The notes beneath the pieces are model-generated. The model had not been told where the DNA came from, ran no database searches, and worked only from the letters and a program-made list of their open reading frames with translations. Made by a program: the position numbers and the translations under genes. Below are positions 1 to 12,719 of a stretch of 64,000 nt of DNA, in pieces (the stretch's first letter is position 1; each line of letters opens with the position of its first letter). Source of the stretch: Orobanche coerulescens (Eukaryota; Streptophyta; Magnoliopsida; Lamiales; Orobanchaceae); NCBI GenBank assembly GCA_033398695.1, contig JAWKAU010000247.1, positions 102,001 to 166,000 on the forward strand, given 5' to 3'.

Positions 1-2155
1 CCAGATCTCAGATCAATTTTAGAAAATACTGTTGCTCCTTGTAACTGGTCAAACAAATCATCAATCTGTGGCAACGGATACTTGTTCTTAATCGTCATCT
101 TGTTCATCTCTCGATAGTCAAGACACAGTCGAAGCGATCCATCCTTCTTCCGGACAAAAGGAACTGGCGCTCCCCAAGGCGAAATGCTTGGCTGGATATA
201 GCCTTTGTCAGTAACTCCTCCAGCTGCTTTTTCAGTTCATACATCTCAGTAGGTGCCATACGATACGGCGCCTTAGAAATTGGTGTAGCTCCGGGTTCCA
301 GCTCAATGGTGAATTCTACATCGCGTCGTGGAGGTAGTCCAGGTAACTCGTCAGGAAATACATCTGGAAATTCGTTCACAACAGGAATGGATGAAAGTTC
401 TACAATTTCGTCTTCTTTCTTCATTGCATAACACCAGTATCCGGTACAACCCTGTTTCAACAATTTGACAGCTTTCATCACCTTGATCAACTTTTCTGAG
501 CTTCCTGGTTTCCATCCTTCAAACAGTATTTCGGAGCCATCATCAGCGATCAACAAGATATTCCTCCTTCGGTAGTTTACAATAGCTCCATATCGATTAA
601 GCCAATCATCTCCGAGTATCAGGTCGTCTCCTTGCATTTCTATTACAATCATATTCGAGAGCCACTCTCTGTCTCCAAATGATACAGGGAAATCTCTAGT
701 TTCTAAGTTTCCAACAATCCTCTCTTCACTCGGTAAACCAACAACATAAGGTTCACAGTAATGAAAACCAGAAATATTCAAACGATTTACACAAGATGAG
801 AATATATCTGAATGCGTAGCTCTTGTATCGAATAAAACGCTAACTGGCTGGGAAAGGATCTGAACAGTACCTGATGCGACAGCAGAATCCTGATCGTCTA
901 TCCTCCTCATCTCGTACAGACGTGGGGGAACAGATCCGGAACTCGATGTCCCCTTTCGGTCCCATTGTCCTCTGCCTCGTCCGCGGACAAAATTCTGAGG
1001 CATCTGAACACTTTGCTGCGTCTGTTGGATACTAGCTTCCTTCTGAACTGGCTGTGATGTATGGCTTCCATTGAATTTGGTGGCATACTTGCAAAACGTC
1101 GCACGATGCCCTTCCTGTCCGCAATCAAAACACGTAACTGGAGTGCGTAAACAATCACGCCAAAGATGGCCTGGGCGACCACAGTTAAAGCACCTCCTAG
1201 CTGTATCCGTCGTGGCTGAAATTGTTCCGAAATTCTTTCCGCTCTTACATGGGTGTGGATGTTTCTTGAAAGAATGAAAAGATGACTGGGCCTTGCGGGG
1301 CCCGCTGCTCTTGTGCTCTGTAAAAGTACCAGAGACTTTCTGCTTCTTGGATTCTGTAAACTTTTCCATTGATGCTTCCTTGATTTCGTACGCCAACGCC
1401 TTATCTTGGTATTGACGGAGAGTGGTACATTCAAAACCGGACATGTACCTCTGGATTTATGGTTTCATCCTCATATCAAAATGGATCATCATTTCTGCAT
1501 CTGTTCCGACCAGATGTCGAACAAATGCCAATTGCTGGTTAAATGTCTTAATTGTCTGGGATACAGGTTCGTCTGACGGCTGAGCGGAGAAAAACTCCCG
1601 AACTTTGGCTTCCCTCACAGGACGAGGGCAGTACTGAGCTTCCATTATCAATTTAAATTCTGTCCAGTCAGCATCATGATCTGCAGGCCGGATGGCTTCC
1701 CACCACTCGGATGCTTCCCCTATCAGAAAGTACTGAGCAATAGAGGCTCTCCGGTCGTCTGGGCAATTAATTCCAGCAAAATTTTTCTCCAATTCTTTCA
1801 ACCAATGGTCCCATGTGGGAGTCTCATAAAAGCCGTCGAAATTGGGTGGTTGCATCTTTGCCACCTCTTGCAGCCATCGGTCACCTCGATTTCCCAGGTC
1901 TGGGATCCCTTGCTGTCTCTCTCCCTGCTGTAATCCCACTGCCACCTGCATTCGGTCCACGACCTGGGCGAACTGAGTCATCTGGTTCACCACCTGACGA
2001 AGGATTTCGGGCACAGCAGGTTCTGGTTCATTGTTAATAGATCTTTGTGGCTCGCTTGAACTGTGGCTGGCCTGATTAAAAGGCTAAGCTTCTCTTTCGG
2101 CATTCCTTTGTCCGCGTCCGTGACCGCGACTATGTCCACGACCACCTCTCAACAT
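1..2155 (-). pseudogene. Ty3/gypsy gag-pol fragment (element A1), cut by window edge
   Basis: Read right to left from ATG 2155: an Arg/Gly-rich leader, a gag capsid region (WLKELEKNF, WWEAIRP) about 1900-1500, two CCHC zinc knuckles (CFNCGRPGHLWRDC near 1190-1150 and CFDCGQEGHRATFC near 1132-1091), an aspartic protease whose active site reads DTRATHS instead of DTGATHS (near 830), and the start of reverse transcriptase (FPDVFPDELPGLPP near 370; YREMNK near 110). RNase H and integrase would lie left of position 1. It is dead: in-frame stops occur near 2088 (TAG) and at 1457-1459 (TAA), a one-base frameshift lies near 200, and the protease motif has lost its glycine. The domain order gag-PR-RT and the LTR at 2390 fit a Tekay/Del-like chromovirus, but the diagnostic chromodomain is outside the window. 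Confidence 0.9.
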
Positions 2156-2372
2156 ACTGTAAGCATAAATACTCAATATACAGGGAAAAATATCGTTCTA
2201 ATGTTCAAGTCTAAAGAAATACAACATGTAAAGAACGAGATAGAGTTTAGGAACATACAACCACCGTTCGCATGAAGACGTAGGCAGTACAGTGATGTTA
2301 TTCGCGGCCGGTTACCTCAAAAGACATATACGACCCCTATTTTAACCCAATGGAAAGATATCCATAATCTTA

Positions 2373-2384
2373 GCTCCGATACCA
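2373..2384 (-). other. Primer binding site of gypsy A1 (tRNA-iMet type)
   Basis: On the minus strand this reads TGGTATCGGAGC, complementary to the 3' end of plant initiator tRNA-Met. It lies 5 bases inside the LTR end at 2390, the normal position for priming minus-strand DNA. It proves that the LTR at 2390-5081 is the 5' LTR of a minus-strand element. Confidence 0.9.
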
Positions 2385-2884
2385 TATTATGTAACACCCC
2401 CAATATATTGAGGAATATTACAGCGCCATAAATCCTTTATATAAGGATTTACAAGGCTGAAGAATTTAAAAGGACATTAACAAGTACCAACGCATGAAAA
2501 TAACGGAATTAAGATACAACAATTCTGACCAAATACTAAACATACGAATGTTCAACGGAAAAGTATTAATACATCACCAAATCCAAATCATCATAAACGA
2601 CTACATACTCGAGTACTTATTAAAACGTTACAAACAACAGACAATTAAACCCGGTCGGAACATCACTCTGCACCCTCGTCGTCATGCAACTCCAGTGGTT
2701 GTTTCCCCGCTCTCCTGGATCCTGAACATAAACAAATGTTTATCCCCGAAGGGGTTAGCACAACGATGCTAGTACAAGTACAATAATCATACAACAGTGA
2801 TATAAACAACAATTATATCATAACAAGTTTCTCCAACGAGAAATAACAACAACACATATCACATCATAACAGTCTCAACATACT

Positions 2885-3030
2885 GATGGCATTCCAACGA
2901 TCCAGCGCACACAGCTATAGATTCCCATGATGATCCCGTCGGACCAACGCATGGTGGCACTACCTGTCTAACGATCCAGCGCACATAGCTATAGATTCCC
3001 ATGATGATTCCCATCAGATCAACGCATGGT
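2885..3030. repeat. Minisatellite in gypsy-A LTR (two units)
   Basis: Two imperfect units carry ACGATCCAGCGCACA, TATAGATTCCCATGATGAT and CAACGCATGGTG. The solo LTR at 37917-38090 has about three units of the same repeat. It lies in the proposed leader-intron interval, upstream of the hairpin and acceptor. Confidence 0.75.
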
Positions 3031-3302
3031 GAACATTTAATCACAACACAATAATACACAATACAATCACAATATAGCTGTCATAATATAAACAATTCTA
3101 ATTAGAGTACTTGCCTCGATTCGAAGACAAGAACAATACTTCCACGAAAAACGAAATACTCGAAGGTCGCTCCTTCGATCAATCATGTAGAAAGCTCGAA
3201 CCTTAACAAAAGGAATAATATAGAATTCATCTCACGTCGAACGAACATCTAACAATCCAAAATACGGTCGGAAGTTCTTAAAAGAAATCTGTCTGGTTTG
3301 CT

Positions 3303-3515
3303 TAATGCACGCTACGCATACTATGTAGCGTACGCTAAGGCTACTCGTTAGCGCATGCAATTACACACAGCCTACCGTACATTAACCATGCACGGTCAGT
3401 ACCTCACTGATCAGCCGACTGACTCGCCTGATGACTTAACGCACGCTAAGTTTCAATCGTAGCGTACGCTAAATATGCCCGTTAGCATACGTTAATTCAC
3501 ATAGCTTAGCGCAAA
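3303..3515. promoter_or_regulatory. TAGCGYRCGCTA palindrome array, gypsy A1 LTR
   Basis: Several copies of the 12-mer or decayed variants occur, for example at 3303-3314, 3326-3337 (TAGCGTACGCTA, a perfect palindrome) and 3482-3493. Many variants differ by C-to-T or G-to-A changes at the CpGs, as expected after cytosine methylation. The solo A LTR has the equivalent array at 38473-38665. Confidence 0.65.
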
Positions 3516-4557
3516 ATAAGCGTGCATGGCAGTTCACTGTTGGGCAGCAGACTTGTTCTACGGTGATGAATCTTATGAATTCCTCAGTGATTAACGTGTG
3601 TTACCCGACTACATGTCATGTTCATAAACTTATGAATGATCTTACGGATCCAATCATCTTTGAGTTTTAAGGAAAATAATATCATAACAACTCTTATATT
3701 CAAACTTGATTATCATTCTCATGCGAATTTCGGTGATCTCCGGTTGGTGCACTAGATTCTATTATCATTATTCACATTCAGACTTCATCTTGAATGTGAA
3801 CTAACAATTCCAACTAACACCAAAGGATACTTCCTAAGATGATTCTTTCCATAAGTCCTTATAACCAAAAGTGATATCACCTCCAATTTTATGATCAATA
3901 AGACAACATAAACCATATGGATAACCAACTTCAGAATGTTCCTCTCATCATTTGACGTACTAGGATTCCAACTACGAGGTTCCAATGACAATATCATAAG
4001 TATAATTATTCCAATCTTCTAAACATGATATTTGTTGAATAATTCACCAATTGAACTCAATATCTTGCTAGCATGATCATCTTATTCTTCATAACACGAA
4101 TCTAAAGTTGGAGATAGAATTAACATACCTTTAATGAAGAAATCACTGATCCAAAAAGGTAGAATCCAGCTCCGGTTGCTTGAGTGTCACTTCAAAGTGA
4201 ATTCTTCTTCAATGATCAAGTATAAGCACTCTTTAATATTTAATGATCAAGTAAGGCGGATTTGTATGTGTTTAAGGAGTAGGAGAAGCTCTCTGGACTT
4301 CCAAGGAACGAAGAACATTGAAGGAAAATAAGTAGAAATGGATTGTTGTCCTTTAAATAAAGTTTCAATATATCCGGTGAATTTCTCACTTCAAATGGTA
4401 AACATCATCATGTGACATAAAGCCTTGGAGTATGAGTAAAAGATATGCAAAGGTAAATTGTAAGCTCATAATCACTCATAAAGTATATATAGGTGTGGTC
4501 CAGTATGTATGCAAGAGATACATCCATTTCAAAGGACTAAATGAAATAGCAAAACCT

Positions 4558-4590
4558 CATATTATTATTATTATTATTATTATTATTATC
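4558..4590. repeat. ATT trinucleotide microsatellite
   Basis: About ten uninterrupted ATT units inside the extra AT-rich stretch (4376-4740) of the A1 LTR. No gene is visible in that stretch. Confidence 0.9.
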
Positions 4591-4844
4591 ATATTCATAT
4601 ATATAATCATGCATTCTAAAACCTTATGCTCTGATACCAAATATTAGATGAATTTAAACATGACATAATCCCAAGATCTTGAATGACATGATTATCACAA
4701 ATATGTAATTAGATTGACATACCTCTAGCCATTAGCTAATAAGCATTGACTCCAAATCTGTCCAGGTTCGTCCGCGGGAATCTTATCCGGACCCATGTCC
4801 CGGCTGGCGCATATGCTAGCCGCCTAGCTCAATAATTGACTACC

Positions 4845-4926
4845 TAGCGCACGCAAATCCTACATTCGTAGCGTGCGCTAGTTGTAGCTGATAACGCGCG
4901 TTAAGCTACATTCTTAGCGTGCGCTA
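4845..4926. promoter_or_regulatory. Second TAGCGYRCGCTA array in gypsy A1 LTR
   Basis: Units at 4845-4856, 4869-4880 (TAGCGTGCGCTA) and 4915-4926, plus a variant AACGCGCGTTAA. In element orientation this is the U3 side of the LTR. It corresponds to 39353-39649 in the solo LTR. Confidence 0.65.
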
Positions 4927-5081
4927 TCACGAGTTCGCATGAGAAATTTTGCATGACGACATACTTATGTACAAAGATACCAATGTGATAAATATCATAC
5001 TCCAATTATCGAGATCACAAATCCGAATAATACAGGGTTGGAATACAGATGAAATACACAATAATAAATCCGGATATTACA

Positions 5082-5701
5082 TCCAAGGGGTCTATTTATA
5101 CACCTAAAGTCATCTAATAGCTCCAAAACTCCAGCATTATTACATTAGATCGGATCAAGGCCAGCCATCCCCTCAATAATAGACCAAAAGTATAAAAGAT
5201 TAAAAAATGATAAAAAATCTGTCAAGAGTTACGGCCGTAACTTTCAGATGTTACGACCGTAACATGGCTACGGCTTTTGCACATTAGTTGCTGTGTGAGT
5301 TACGCCCGTAACTTTATGATGTTACGCCCGTATGGAGTTTCAGACTTCATTTTCAGCCCAGAATTTCTTAGACTTTGCGTTTTCGCCCCAAATCTTCTTC
5401 GGATGATAACTTTTGATATATAACTCTGATTTTGAATCTGTAAAGACTGCCGAACTCGTCTCGGAAAGCCCTACAACATGAATACATAAAAATTCGATAA
5501 AGGGAATATTTTATAAACATGTTATTTCTTGAGTAAATCAGTAATTCAATCCGATTAAGACTAAATTTACATCTTCATTCTATAAAAATAAAATTATTAA
5601 AACTAATTAATTCAAAGCAAAAACGAGTATACTAGATCATAATTATGGGTGAAATATATCAATACTAATCACAGATAAGTGTATAAAACTGACACTTATC
5701 A
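5082..5701 (-). mobile_element. Family C LTR, partial copy
   Basis: Closely similar to 15942-16560, the right part of the complete solo C LTR. In minus orientation it starts at 5701 with TGATAAGTGTCAG. Its left part is missing because gypsy A1 inserted at 5081/5082, beside the TATA region (TCTATTTATACACC). Whether it was a solo LTR or part of a longer element cannot be told here. Confidence 0.8.
5229..5335. promoter_or_regulatory. TTACGGCCGTAA array, family C LTR copy
   Basis: A perfect 12-bp palindrome at 5229-5240, with variants TTACGACCGTAA near 5250 and TTACGCCCGTAA just after. In element orientation the array is about 100-200 bp upstream of the TATA box at about 5090-5105. Confidence 0.7.
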
Positions 5702-6289
5702 GTTAACCACTCAAGGAGGGTCTAGCGAGGCCTCGGCGGGATCCGCGCATGGTTCGGTCCGTGGTTAATCGAGAGGATTTGTATTTCTATGCTACATATA
5801 TAGATATTGTATTTCTGGAAATTATTATCTTAATTATTGTCGAAAACTATTGATGCATGTGCTTTGATATTGTAAGATGTAAGAGTTCGTTTGTATTACT
5901 TGTACTAGCTATTCTGCGACTAACCCCATTCGGGGGAAATACGTTTCATGTATTTCAGGTACGAAGAATGCGACTGGATGAGTACTGGGGTTGTACGACA
6001 ATGAAGGCCAGACGTGATGCTGTGAAGTGTCATATAGGGGTTGGTTGGTACTCGAGTACCATAGGGGTTGGTTTCTTCTTGTTGGTTATGTCGGACTTGT
6101 TGTCTATTGTGGGTTTGAGTATGATCATTGGAGTTTCATCGGTTAATTCGATAAATGTTTGGTGATTTTGATATTTTTGGAAATTCATTGAAGTTCTTTT
6201 GTTGTGGATTTTATGTGAATTTAGCCTTGTGAGTTCCAGACGGGATTCACGGCGCTGTGGCATACCCTAAATATGTCGTGGGTGTTATA
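5702..6289 (+). mobile_element. 3' part of a third gypsy-type LTR (family F)
   Basis: Plus orientation, ending GTGGGTGTTATA. It shows the same order of landmarks as the family A and B LTRs: ACTTGTACTAGC, a hairpin CCCCATTCGGGG near 5927-5938, TGTATTTCAGGT (possible acceptor near 5958), then about 330 bp to the LTR end. The left part is cut by the family C LTR. It borders Helitron sequence on the right. The open frames in it are not genes. Confidence 0.65.
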
Positions 6290-6295
6290 GTTTGT

Positions 6296-6869
6296 TCATC
6301 AGGAAGATGAAAGCTGAGTCGCCCAACTCGTGGATCCCTGTGGTGAATCTCAAATCCGAGAAGTCTCTATGCTGCCTCACATGAGGAAACATATATGCAG
6401 TCATAGTACTGGTTGACCTCATCGATATCTTCTACAGATTAAAATTTGGTGAGCTTTTGTAAAATGATGCAGGGACGAGATCATTCCCTTTGTTTATGTA
6501 TTTAAATACATACTTTATTGCTCGTGACTGATTGCACCACTTGACATTCAAATGGGCTCGATACTTAAATAGTAGATAACGATTGTGTGGTACAACGTAT
6601 CTGTTGTCAAGCAGCACACAATTCTTGAGAACAAACCATCCATCGTATCTTCGTCTAAATGTTGTGTATCCTTCCTCATCAATTATAGTCTATTCGACAT
6701 AATTCTTAGGGAAATACTTTGTATATTTTCAATGAGACATGTATTGAGCTAATTTGTTAGCTGCTCCGCATGGGCCATGAATCATGTACTCAAAAACGAC
6801 AGCGTGGTACTTTGGTTCACTCTTCTAATAGGGTATCTTTGCAGAGATAACATCATCGATCGTCGTCGC
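6296..6869 (-). pseudogene. Helitron Rep/helicase gene, middle part (downstream of the copia-1 insertion)
   Basis: On the minus strand this encodes typical plant Helitron protein segments in order: TTIDDVISAKIP at 6869, then HAVVFEYMIHGPCG, TIIDEEGYTTFRRR, LDNRYVVPHNRYLLFKYRAH, WCNQSRAIKYVFKYINKGND, and near 6300 an EIHHRDPRVGRLSFHLPDEQ-like stretch. These lie between the HUH Rep motif region and the helicase in Helitron proteins. The open part is only 6432-6617; stops occur on either side (one in CEAA*RL near 6380). Its upstream half is at 42994-44110, separated by copia-1. The frame resumes across the insertion and both edges carry the copia TSD GTCGC. The downstream helicase part is missing, cut at the family F LTR. 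Confidence 0.9.
6865..6869. repeat. Target site duplication of copia-1 (GTCGC)
   Basis: GTCGC directly precedes TGTTGGGATA at 6870 and follows CCAACA at 42989-42993. A perfect 5-bp TSD joins two LTRs 33.5 kb apart into one element. Confidence 0.95.
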
Positions 6870-8167
6870 TGTTGGGATAAATATTCCTGTTTTGATAATT
6901 GCCAACATACAGCATAATAGTCTCAAAGAAGTCAGAATATTGTCAAAGTACGGAAGCTGTTAGAACTCGTCATACAGCCCCAACATACAGCAAAGAGATC
7001 TTCTAAACTGTCCATCTTACAGAGCCTTCCTCATACGGCAAGAGAAGTAATATATGTTGGATACAACATACATGCTGAAAGTGTTTTACTTAGGACAAGT
7101 AAAACACATCCAACAGGACTGAATATAAAAAGCTTTAAACTGTTGTGAGATACATTGTTTATTCATAAAGTATTCTCGGTTAAAGCAACATTTATTGCTG
7201 ATAGGACAACATTTAATGCAGCTGGAGAGAGACAAGTCTGAACGCTCTGAAGAGCATTTAATGCAAAGACAGAAAGGACGTTTGAAGCATTAAATGCAAT
7301 CTGTTTTAATTCAAATATTCAGCAGCCACCAATCAAGAGTCAGACGTCAACATCTCACCAACCAGCAACGACTTCATTTATAATGGATACATTTCCAAGG
7401 TTATAAATACCTCCAAGCCAGAGGACTTACTTATAAGTGACACAAACAAAAAAGCTCAAGTCATTCATTATCGCGAAAGCTCTTACATATCACTCTGATA
7501 TTCTAGCGATTACAAAGTAGTATATTCTGTGAGCATACAGCAGTATCCAAGCCAAGAATTATATAAGTCATCAACGCAAACAACACAGCATACATTGATT
7601 GTTCATCAAGATATAGCTGTTGTTTGAGATTTGTTCTACCTTTCCGTTGAGATAATGATTAGCCCTGTGTGGACTAAGGATCCGTTCGTATTCCATCCTA
7701 TGTGGGAAGAATAGCATTGAAGATGAAGCTTCGATCTGTATGAGAAGAAGCGAGTAAAAAAAAGCTCAAGCCAGTCTGTGTGAACGGCCCAAAGCTGCAG
7801 TCCATGTATCAATCTGTGAGAATGATACAGAGACAGGTTTAGTTAAAGTTAAGTAGTTGTGTATGTAGTGATTTTAATTAACTATTTACTCCTGTGTGGA
7901 GGACCAGTGCACATAGAGGGGTTTACCTCGAACCACTTTAAACTGTGTATCATTTACCTTCTAACTTTACCATTTTTATTCTATTGTGATTTATCAAGTA
8001 TACACTGTTAAAACACTTTACGCATCAAGCAAACAGGAGAACACCTAGTTGTTGTATTTACATCAAATCACAGAACAAACTTTCGCTATGCAAACTAACT
8101 TCGAAAATCGTACAACTTACTGTGCTTCTATACGCTAAGCTGTTATTTGTATACTTAGTGGCCAACA
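6870..8167 (+). mobile_element. 5' LTR of copia-1
   Basis: Starts TGTTGGGATAAATATTCC and ends GGCCAACA. It has a TATA box (TATAAATAC) at 7402-7410. It aligns along its length with the 3' LTR (41722-42988), with scattered substitutions and small indels. No TAGCG or TTACGG palindrome array was seen, unlike the neighbouring families. Confidence 0.93.
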
Positions 8168-8169
8168 AG

Positions 8170-8181
8170 TGGTATCAGAGC
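8170..8181 (+). other. Primer binding site of copia-1
   Basis: TGGTATCAGAGC, complementary to the 3' end of initiator tRNA-Met, 2 bases after the 5' LTR. Confidence 0.92.
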
Positions 8182-8285
8182 GGTTGATTCTAAAAAGAAT
8201 CAGTCGATTTTTAACTGAGTCAGATCCACAAATCACTAGTTTTTGAAAACCATATCATATTTTCATCATCTTTCCTATCTCTCAA

Positions 8286-11200
8286 ATGGATACCTCTATG
8301 ATAAATAAGGTTCCTATGTTCTGTATTAATGAGTTTGATAACTGTAGAATTAGGATGGAGGCTCATCTTGCAGCCATGCAGGAGAAGATGATATTCGTCA
8401 TCCAAGAAGGGCCAATAAAGATAATGAAGGTTCATCCTGCCGCAAGGGTATAAGGACAACCTCATGCGGAAATGCTCGACAAGGAGCACGAGCAATGGAC
8501 AACAGACGATCTCAAGCGTGCGAACCTAGACAATGTTGTTAAGATTGTGCTGTTTGTCGTTCTCGACAAAAGCACATTCTCAAAGGTAAAGAGTTGTAAG
8601 ACAGCTAAGGAAATCTGGGAGAAACTCAAGCTGATTTGTGAGGGTACTGAGCTCTCGAAAGAAAATAAATTTTCAAACTTACTCAGCAATTTGAATCATT
8701 TGAAATGAAAACTTCTGAAACGCTTGAGGAGCTTGACCTCAGATTCACTGGTATTGTCGGTGAACTTGAAGCATTGAGTAAAGTGTATACCTAAAAGGAG
8801 AAAAATTAAAAAATCTTTAGTTCCCTCCCTGCTCGATGGGACATTAAGACTACAGCTACGCGTGTATCCTGTAATCTTAATGATATTTCTACTTTTGACC
8901 TATTCTCTGACCTCAAAGCTTTTGAGTATGATATTGATAGGAGAAAAAAGACCGAAGAATCACCTACTAAGACTATAGCACTGGCCGTTGTATCTGACAA
9001 GAGACACAGCTCTGCACCCAGCACATCTAAATCCGCAAGCAAGACTGCTGACAGCGATGAAGATATCCTGTCACAAGATGAAATGGCCCTGCTCATGCAC
9101 AAATTCAAAAAGTTCATCAAACAGTCTGGAAAGACTCCATACAGGCCCAAGCCTTTTCACAAGGTAAGTTCAGAAACTCCCTCATCCGGTGATTCTAACT
9201 TATGCTATAACTGTAGGAAACCCAGACATTATGCAAATAAGTGTCCACATCCAAAAGTGCAAAAGTTGCCAGAAGCTGAGCAACAAGAAAAGGATGAAAG
9301 AAGACGTGTTTGGAAGAACAAGCTCAAGGACCTTATTGGTGACTCAGAAGCCTCGCCCGCATCGAACAAAACTGGGGAGTGCCTTCAGGGTGTCATTGGC
9401 AGTGACTCGTCTGATGATGAGATTGAAGATAAGGCATATATGTGCTTTATGGCCAAGGAAATACAGGGCGATGAGGATAGCGATGATGAAGATATCAAGG
9501 AGAATGACATATGGTACTTCGATACTGGATGTTCTCGGCACATGACAGGAGATATTAGCAATCTGTCAGATTATGTAGAAGGTTGTGGTCCAAAGGTGCG
9601 CTTATGTGATAAGTCTAAAGGTACAACAAGAGAGAAGGGAACCCTGCTTGTAGGGAAGTTCAAGTCACCGACGTAGCATATGTTGAAGGCCCACACTACA
9701 ATCTACTTAGTATCAGCCAGTTCTGTGATAAACAGTTCTTGGTGAAATTCTATATAGACCACTATAGAGTGAAAGACATCAATACCAAAGAAGTTGTTCT
9801 CACAGGAAGCAGGTCAGGTAGTATGTATATTGCTGACGGGAATCCTACGAGCTCCAATGTTCCTTGTTTTGCTGCCAAAGGCACTACAGACCAAAGCTGG
9901 CTATGGAACAAAAGGATGTCACACATCAACTTCAAGACAATCAACAAACTCGCCAGATAGGGAATGGTTAGAGGCTTGCCCGATGTGTCATTCCATAAAG
10001 ACAGCGTCTGCGGACCCTATCAACAAGGCAAACAAGTCAAAACCACCTTGAAAAGCAAATCATACCAGTCTACTCACAGGGTTTTGGAAATGCTACACAT
10101 GGACCTCTACGGCCTGTAGACCCTATAAGTTTGGCAGGTGAGAAATATTGTCTCGTCATTGTTGATGACTATTCTAGGTACGCTTGGACAATCTTTCTAA
10201 ACAAGACGAAAGAAACCACAACAAAGTTGCCAGAGCACCTGAGAAATCTTCAAAATGGGAAAGTGTTGAGTATCGTGTCCATTCATTCCAACAGAGGTAC
10301 TGAATTCACAAATCGCTTTATAGAGCAATACTGTTCGGACAATGGAATACATCACGAATACTCAGCAGACCAGACTCCTCAACAAAACGGTGTTGCCGAG
10401 CGAAAGAATAGGATGCTCAAGTAAGCCACAAGAACCATGATCGCTGCAAGCAAGTTGCCGCAATGGTTCTGGGGCGAAGCAACAAATCCAGCATGCTATA
10501 CACAAAACTGCTGTATCATCAACAAGCATCGCAACAAAACAGCCTATGAGGTATGGAATAATAAAACTCCATTAGTTTCGTATTTTCACATCTTTGTATG
10601 CCGGTGTTATGTTCTGAATAATGGGAAGTCAACTGAATACCTTTGATGAGAAGTTGGATGAAGGAATTTTTGTAGGATACTCCTCTATCAGCAAAGCTTT
10701 CACAATCATTAAGAACAGGAAGCTGATAATCGAGGAATCTGTCCATATAGTGTTCGATGAACCTCATTTCGACCCTACGGGAGTAGAAGACTTAACACAA
10801 AATATCCAAACACTTTCAATTGATGACTCTCAAACTCCAAAAGAACCTGTCATAGACTTAGAGATTAATCTCGCAGCTGTAAGATCAGAAGTAGTCGAAG
10901 CCGATGTTGTACAAGCTGAAGATGAAGCTACAGCACCTCAAAATACATTATGGGATGCCGAACTATAACCTGACAGGAGATGGTTGAAAGATCACCCATA
11001 GGAGTTAATTATAGGTGATATTGATGATGGTGTATCTACCCGAAGAAGAATACAGAGTACATAAGGAACTGTACTGTATGCACAAGAAGAATCCGATTAT
11101 GAGAAATCTCCATTTCTTGTATCGAAATCTCAATCCGAACTTAGGAGACTAGCCATGTGCACCCTAGATGTATTCTTAGCTCAACCCAAACCTATTTCTA

Positions 11201-12719
11201 CCAATGAAGCTTTGAATAATTCTCACTGGATCACTTCTATTGAAGAAGAGCTTAATAGTTTCGAAAGAAACAATGTATGGTATCTAGTACCCAGGCCAGA
11301 ACATCAAGTTGTAATTGGAACCAAATGGGTATTTAGAAACAAAAAAAGATGGGAATGGACTCGTTATCAAGAACAAATCCCATATAGTCTCACAAGGCTA
11401 CAGACAGGAAGAAGGCATAGACTATAACTAGACATTTGCCCCTGTATCCAGACTAGAATCCATCAGGATATTCCTAACTTTTGCCGCCCATAAGAGCTTT
11501 ATAGTATATCATAGACATTAAGAGCGCATTCCTGAAAGGAGACCTCGCTAAAGAAGTCTATGTTGAACAACCACCATGGTTTGTCAACACTGAAGGCGGA
11601 GACCTTGTATACAGACTACGGAAAGCTCTGTATGGACTTAAGCAAGCACCTAGAGCATGGTACGAGGCCTTGTCCCTGTACCTTACCAATAATAAATTTG
11701 AGAAAGGCGCTGTGGACAAAACTCTATTTAAGATACAAGAAGAGATAACCTGTTAATGGTACAAATATATGTCGATGATATTATATTTGGTTCTACTAAC
11801 CTTGCTTTATGTCAAAGGTTTTCTCATCTCATGCAAAGTAAATTTGAAAAGAGTATGATGGGGGAACTTAGTTATTTCTTAGGATTAGAGGTGAAGCAAC
11901 TGCCTACATGAATCTTTATCAACTAGGAGAAGTACAGCAAGGATCTACTCAACAAGTTTGGATGAACAACTCTAAATCATCATCAACCCCCATGAGCACT
12001 TTCGTGCAAATTAGTGCTGACTAAGTTGAAAAACCGATTGATCAATCACTCTACAGGAAGCTTATTGGCTCACTTCTGTACCTAACAGTTAGCAGGCCCG
12101 ATATCCAGTTTACTGTTGGAGTGTGTTCTAGGTATCAAGTAGCACCCAGGGAGTCACAGTTCACGGCAGCCAAACAAATCCTTAAGTACGTGAAAGGAAC
12201 AGTTGATGTAGGATTATGGTATCATAAGGAAGGAGGATTCGATTTGGTTGGCTACATCGACTCGGATATCGGAGGCAGTAAGTTGGATAGAAAGAGTACA
12301 AGCGGTACTTGTTACTTTCTTGGACCAAGACTTGTGTCATGGTTCAGTAAGAAACAATTGGCCAACTCGCTTTCTACAGCTGAGTTGGAATACTATGCCG
12401 CTGAAAGTTGCTATATGCAAATTCTCTGGATGCAACAACAACTACATGATTATGGAATCAGTGCCAGAGAGATGCCAATCATGTGAAATAGCACGAGTGC
12501 AATTGCAATCATGCACAACCCTGTATTGCACTTGCGAACTAAGCATATTGATATGAAGCATAATTTCATCAGGAATCATGTTGAGAATAAGGATGTTCGG
12601 ATCGAAAATATTCATACAAACATTTAGTTGGCCGCCATATTTACAAAAAACCTCTCAGCACAACTAGATTTTGCATGCTTCGTCAAGAATTGGGAATACT
12701 ACAGCCTGACTCCCTGTAA
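8286..12719 (+). pseudogene. Copia-1 gag-pol (gag, PR, INT, RT, RNase H), broken
   Basis: Starts at ATG 8286 (MDTSMINKVPMF). Gag has a copia UBN2-type region (AKEIWEKLKLICEGTELSK near 8600) and a zinc knuckle CYNCRKPRHYANKC at 9203-9244. Protease motif DTGCSRHMTG lies near 9520-9550. The pre-integrase region (WLWNKRMSHINFKTINKL) is near 9900; the integrase core (VIVDDYSRYAWTIF, QNGVAERKNR) is at 10131-10424. RT spans about 11200-12000 with YVDDIIFGSTN near 11766; RNase H is at 12121-12486 (KSTSGTCYFLG, ANSLSTAELEYYAA). The second catalytic aspartate of integrase is changed (SNRGTEF, family norm SDRGTEF). Stops or frameshifts occur at 8451, 8706, 9674, 9958, 10422, 10966 and later, so no functional product is expected. 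The frame ends near 12719. Confidence 0.93.

Larger units (their letters stand above)
2390..5081 (-). mobile_element. 5' LTR of gypsy A1
   Basis: On the plus strand the LTR runs from TGTAACACCCC (2390) to GGATATTACA (5081). It is homologous along most of its length to the solo LTR at 37440-39800, but clearly diverged and about 330 bp longer. The extra length is mainly 4376-4740, an AT-rich stretch with an ATT microsatellite and no counterpart in the solo LTR. It holds two TAGCG-type palindrome arrays, a minisatellite (2885-3030), a CCCCGAAGGGG hairpin near 2743-2753 and possible leader-intron splice sites (donor boundary near 3115/3114, acceptor near 2722, minus strand). Its right end abuts an LTR of family C, so A1 inserted into that copy; the matching left TSD is outside the window. 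Confidence 0.85.

Noticed and set aside
4628..4639. GCTCTGATACCA, a tRNA-iMet PBS-like sequence (minus strand) inside the A1 LTR
   Set aside because: No LTR end (TG/CA) lies at the expected distance; it may belong to a small fragment within the extra 4376-4740 stretch, but I cannot define an element.
5857..6165. 102-residue ORF MCFDIVRCKSS...
   Set aside because: Lies in the family F LTR end; matches LTR landmarks (hairpin, TTTCAGGT) and not a protein family.
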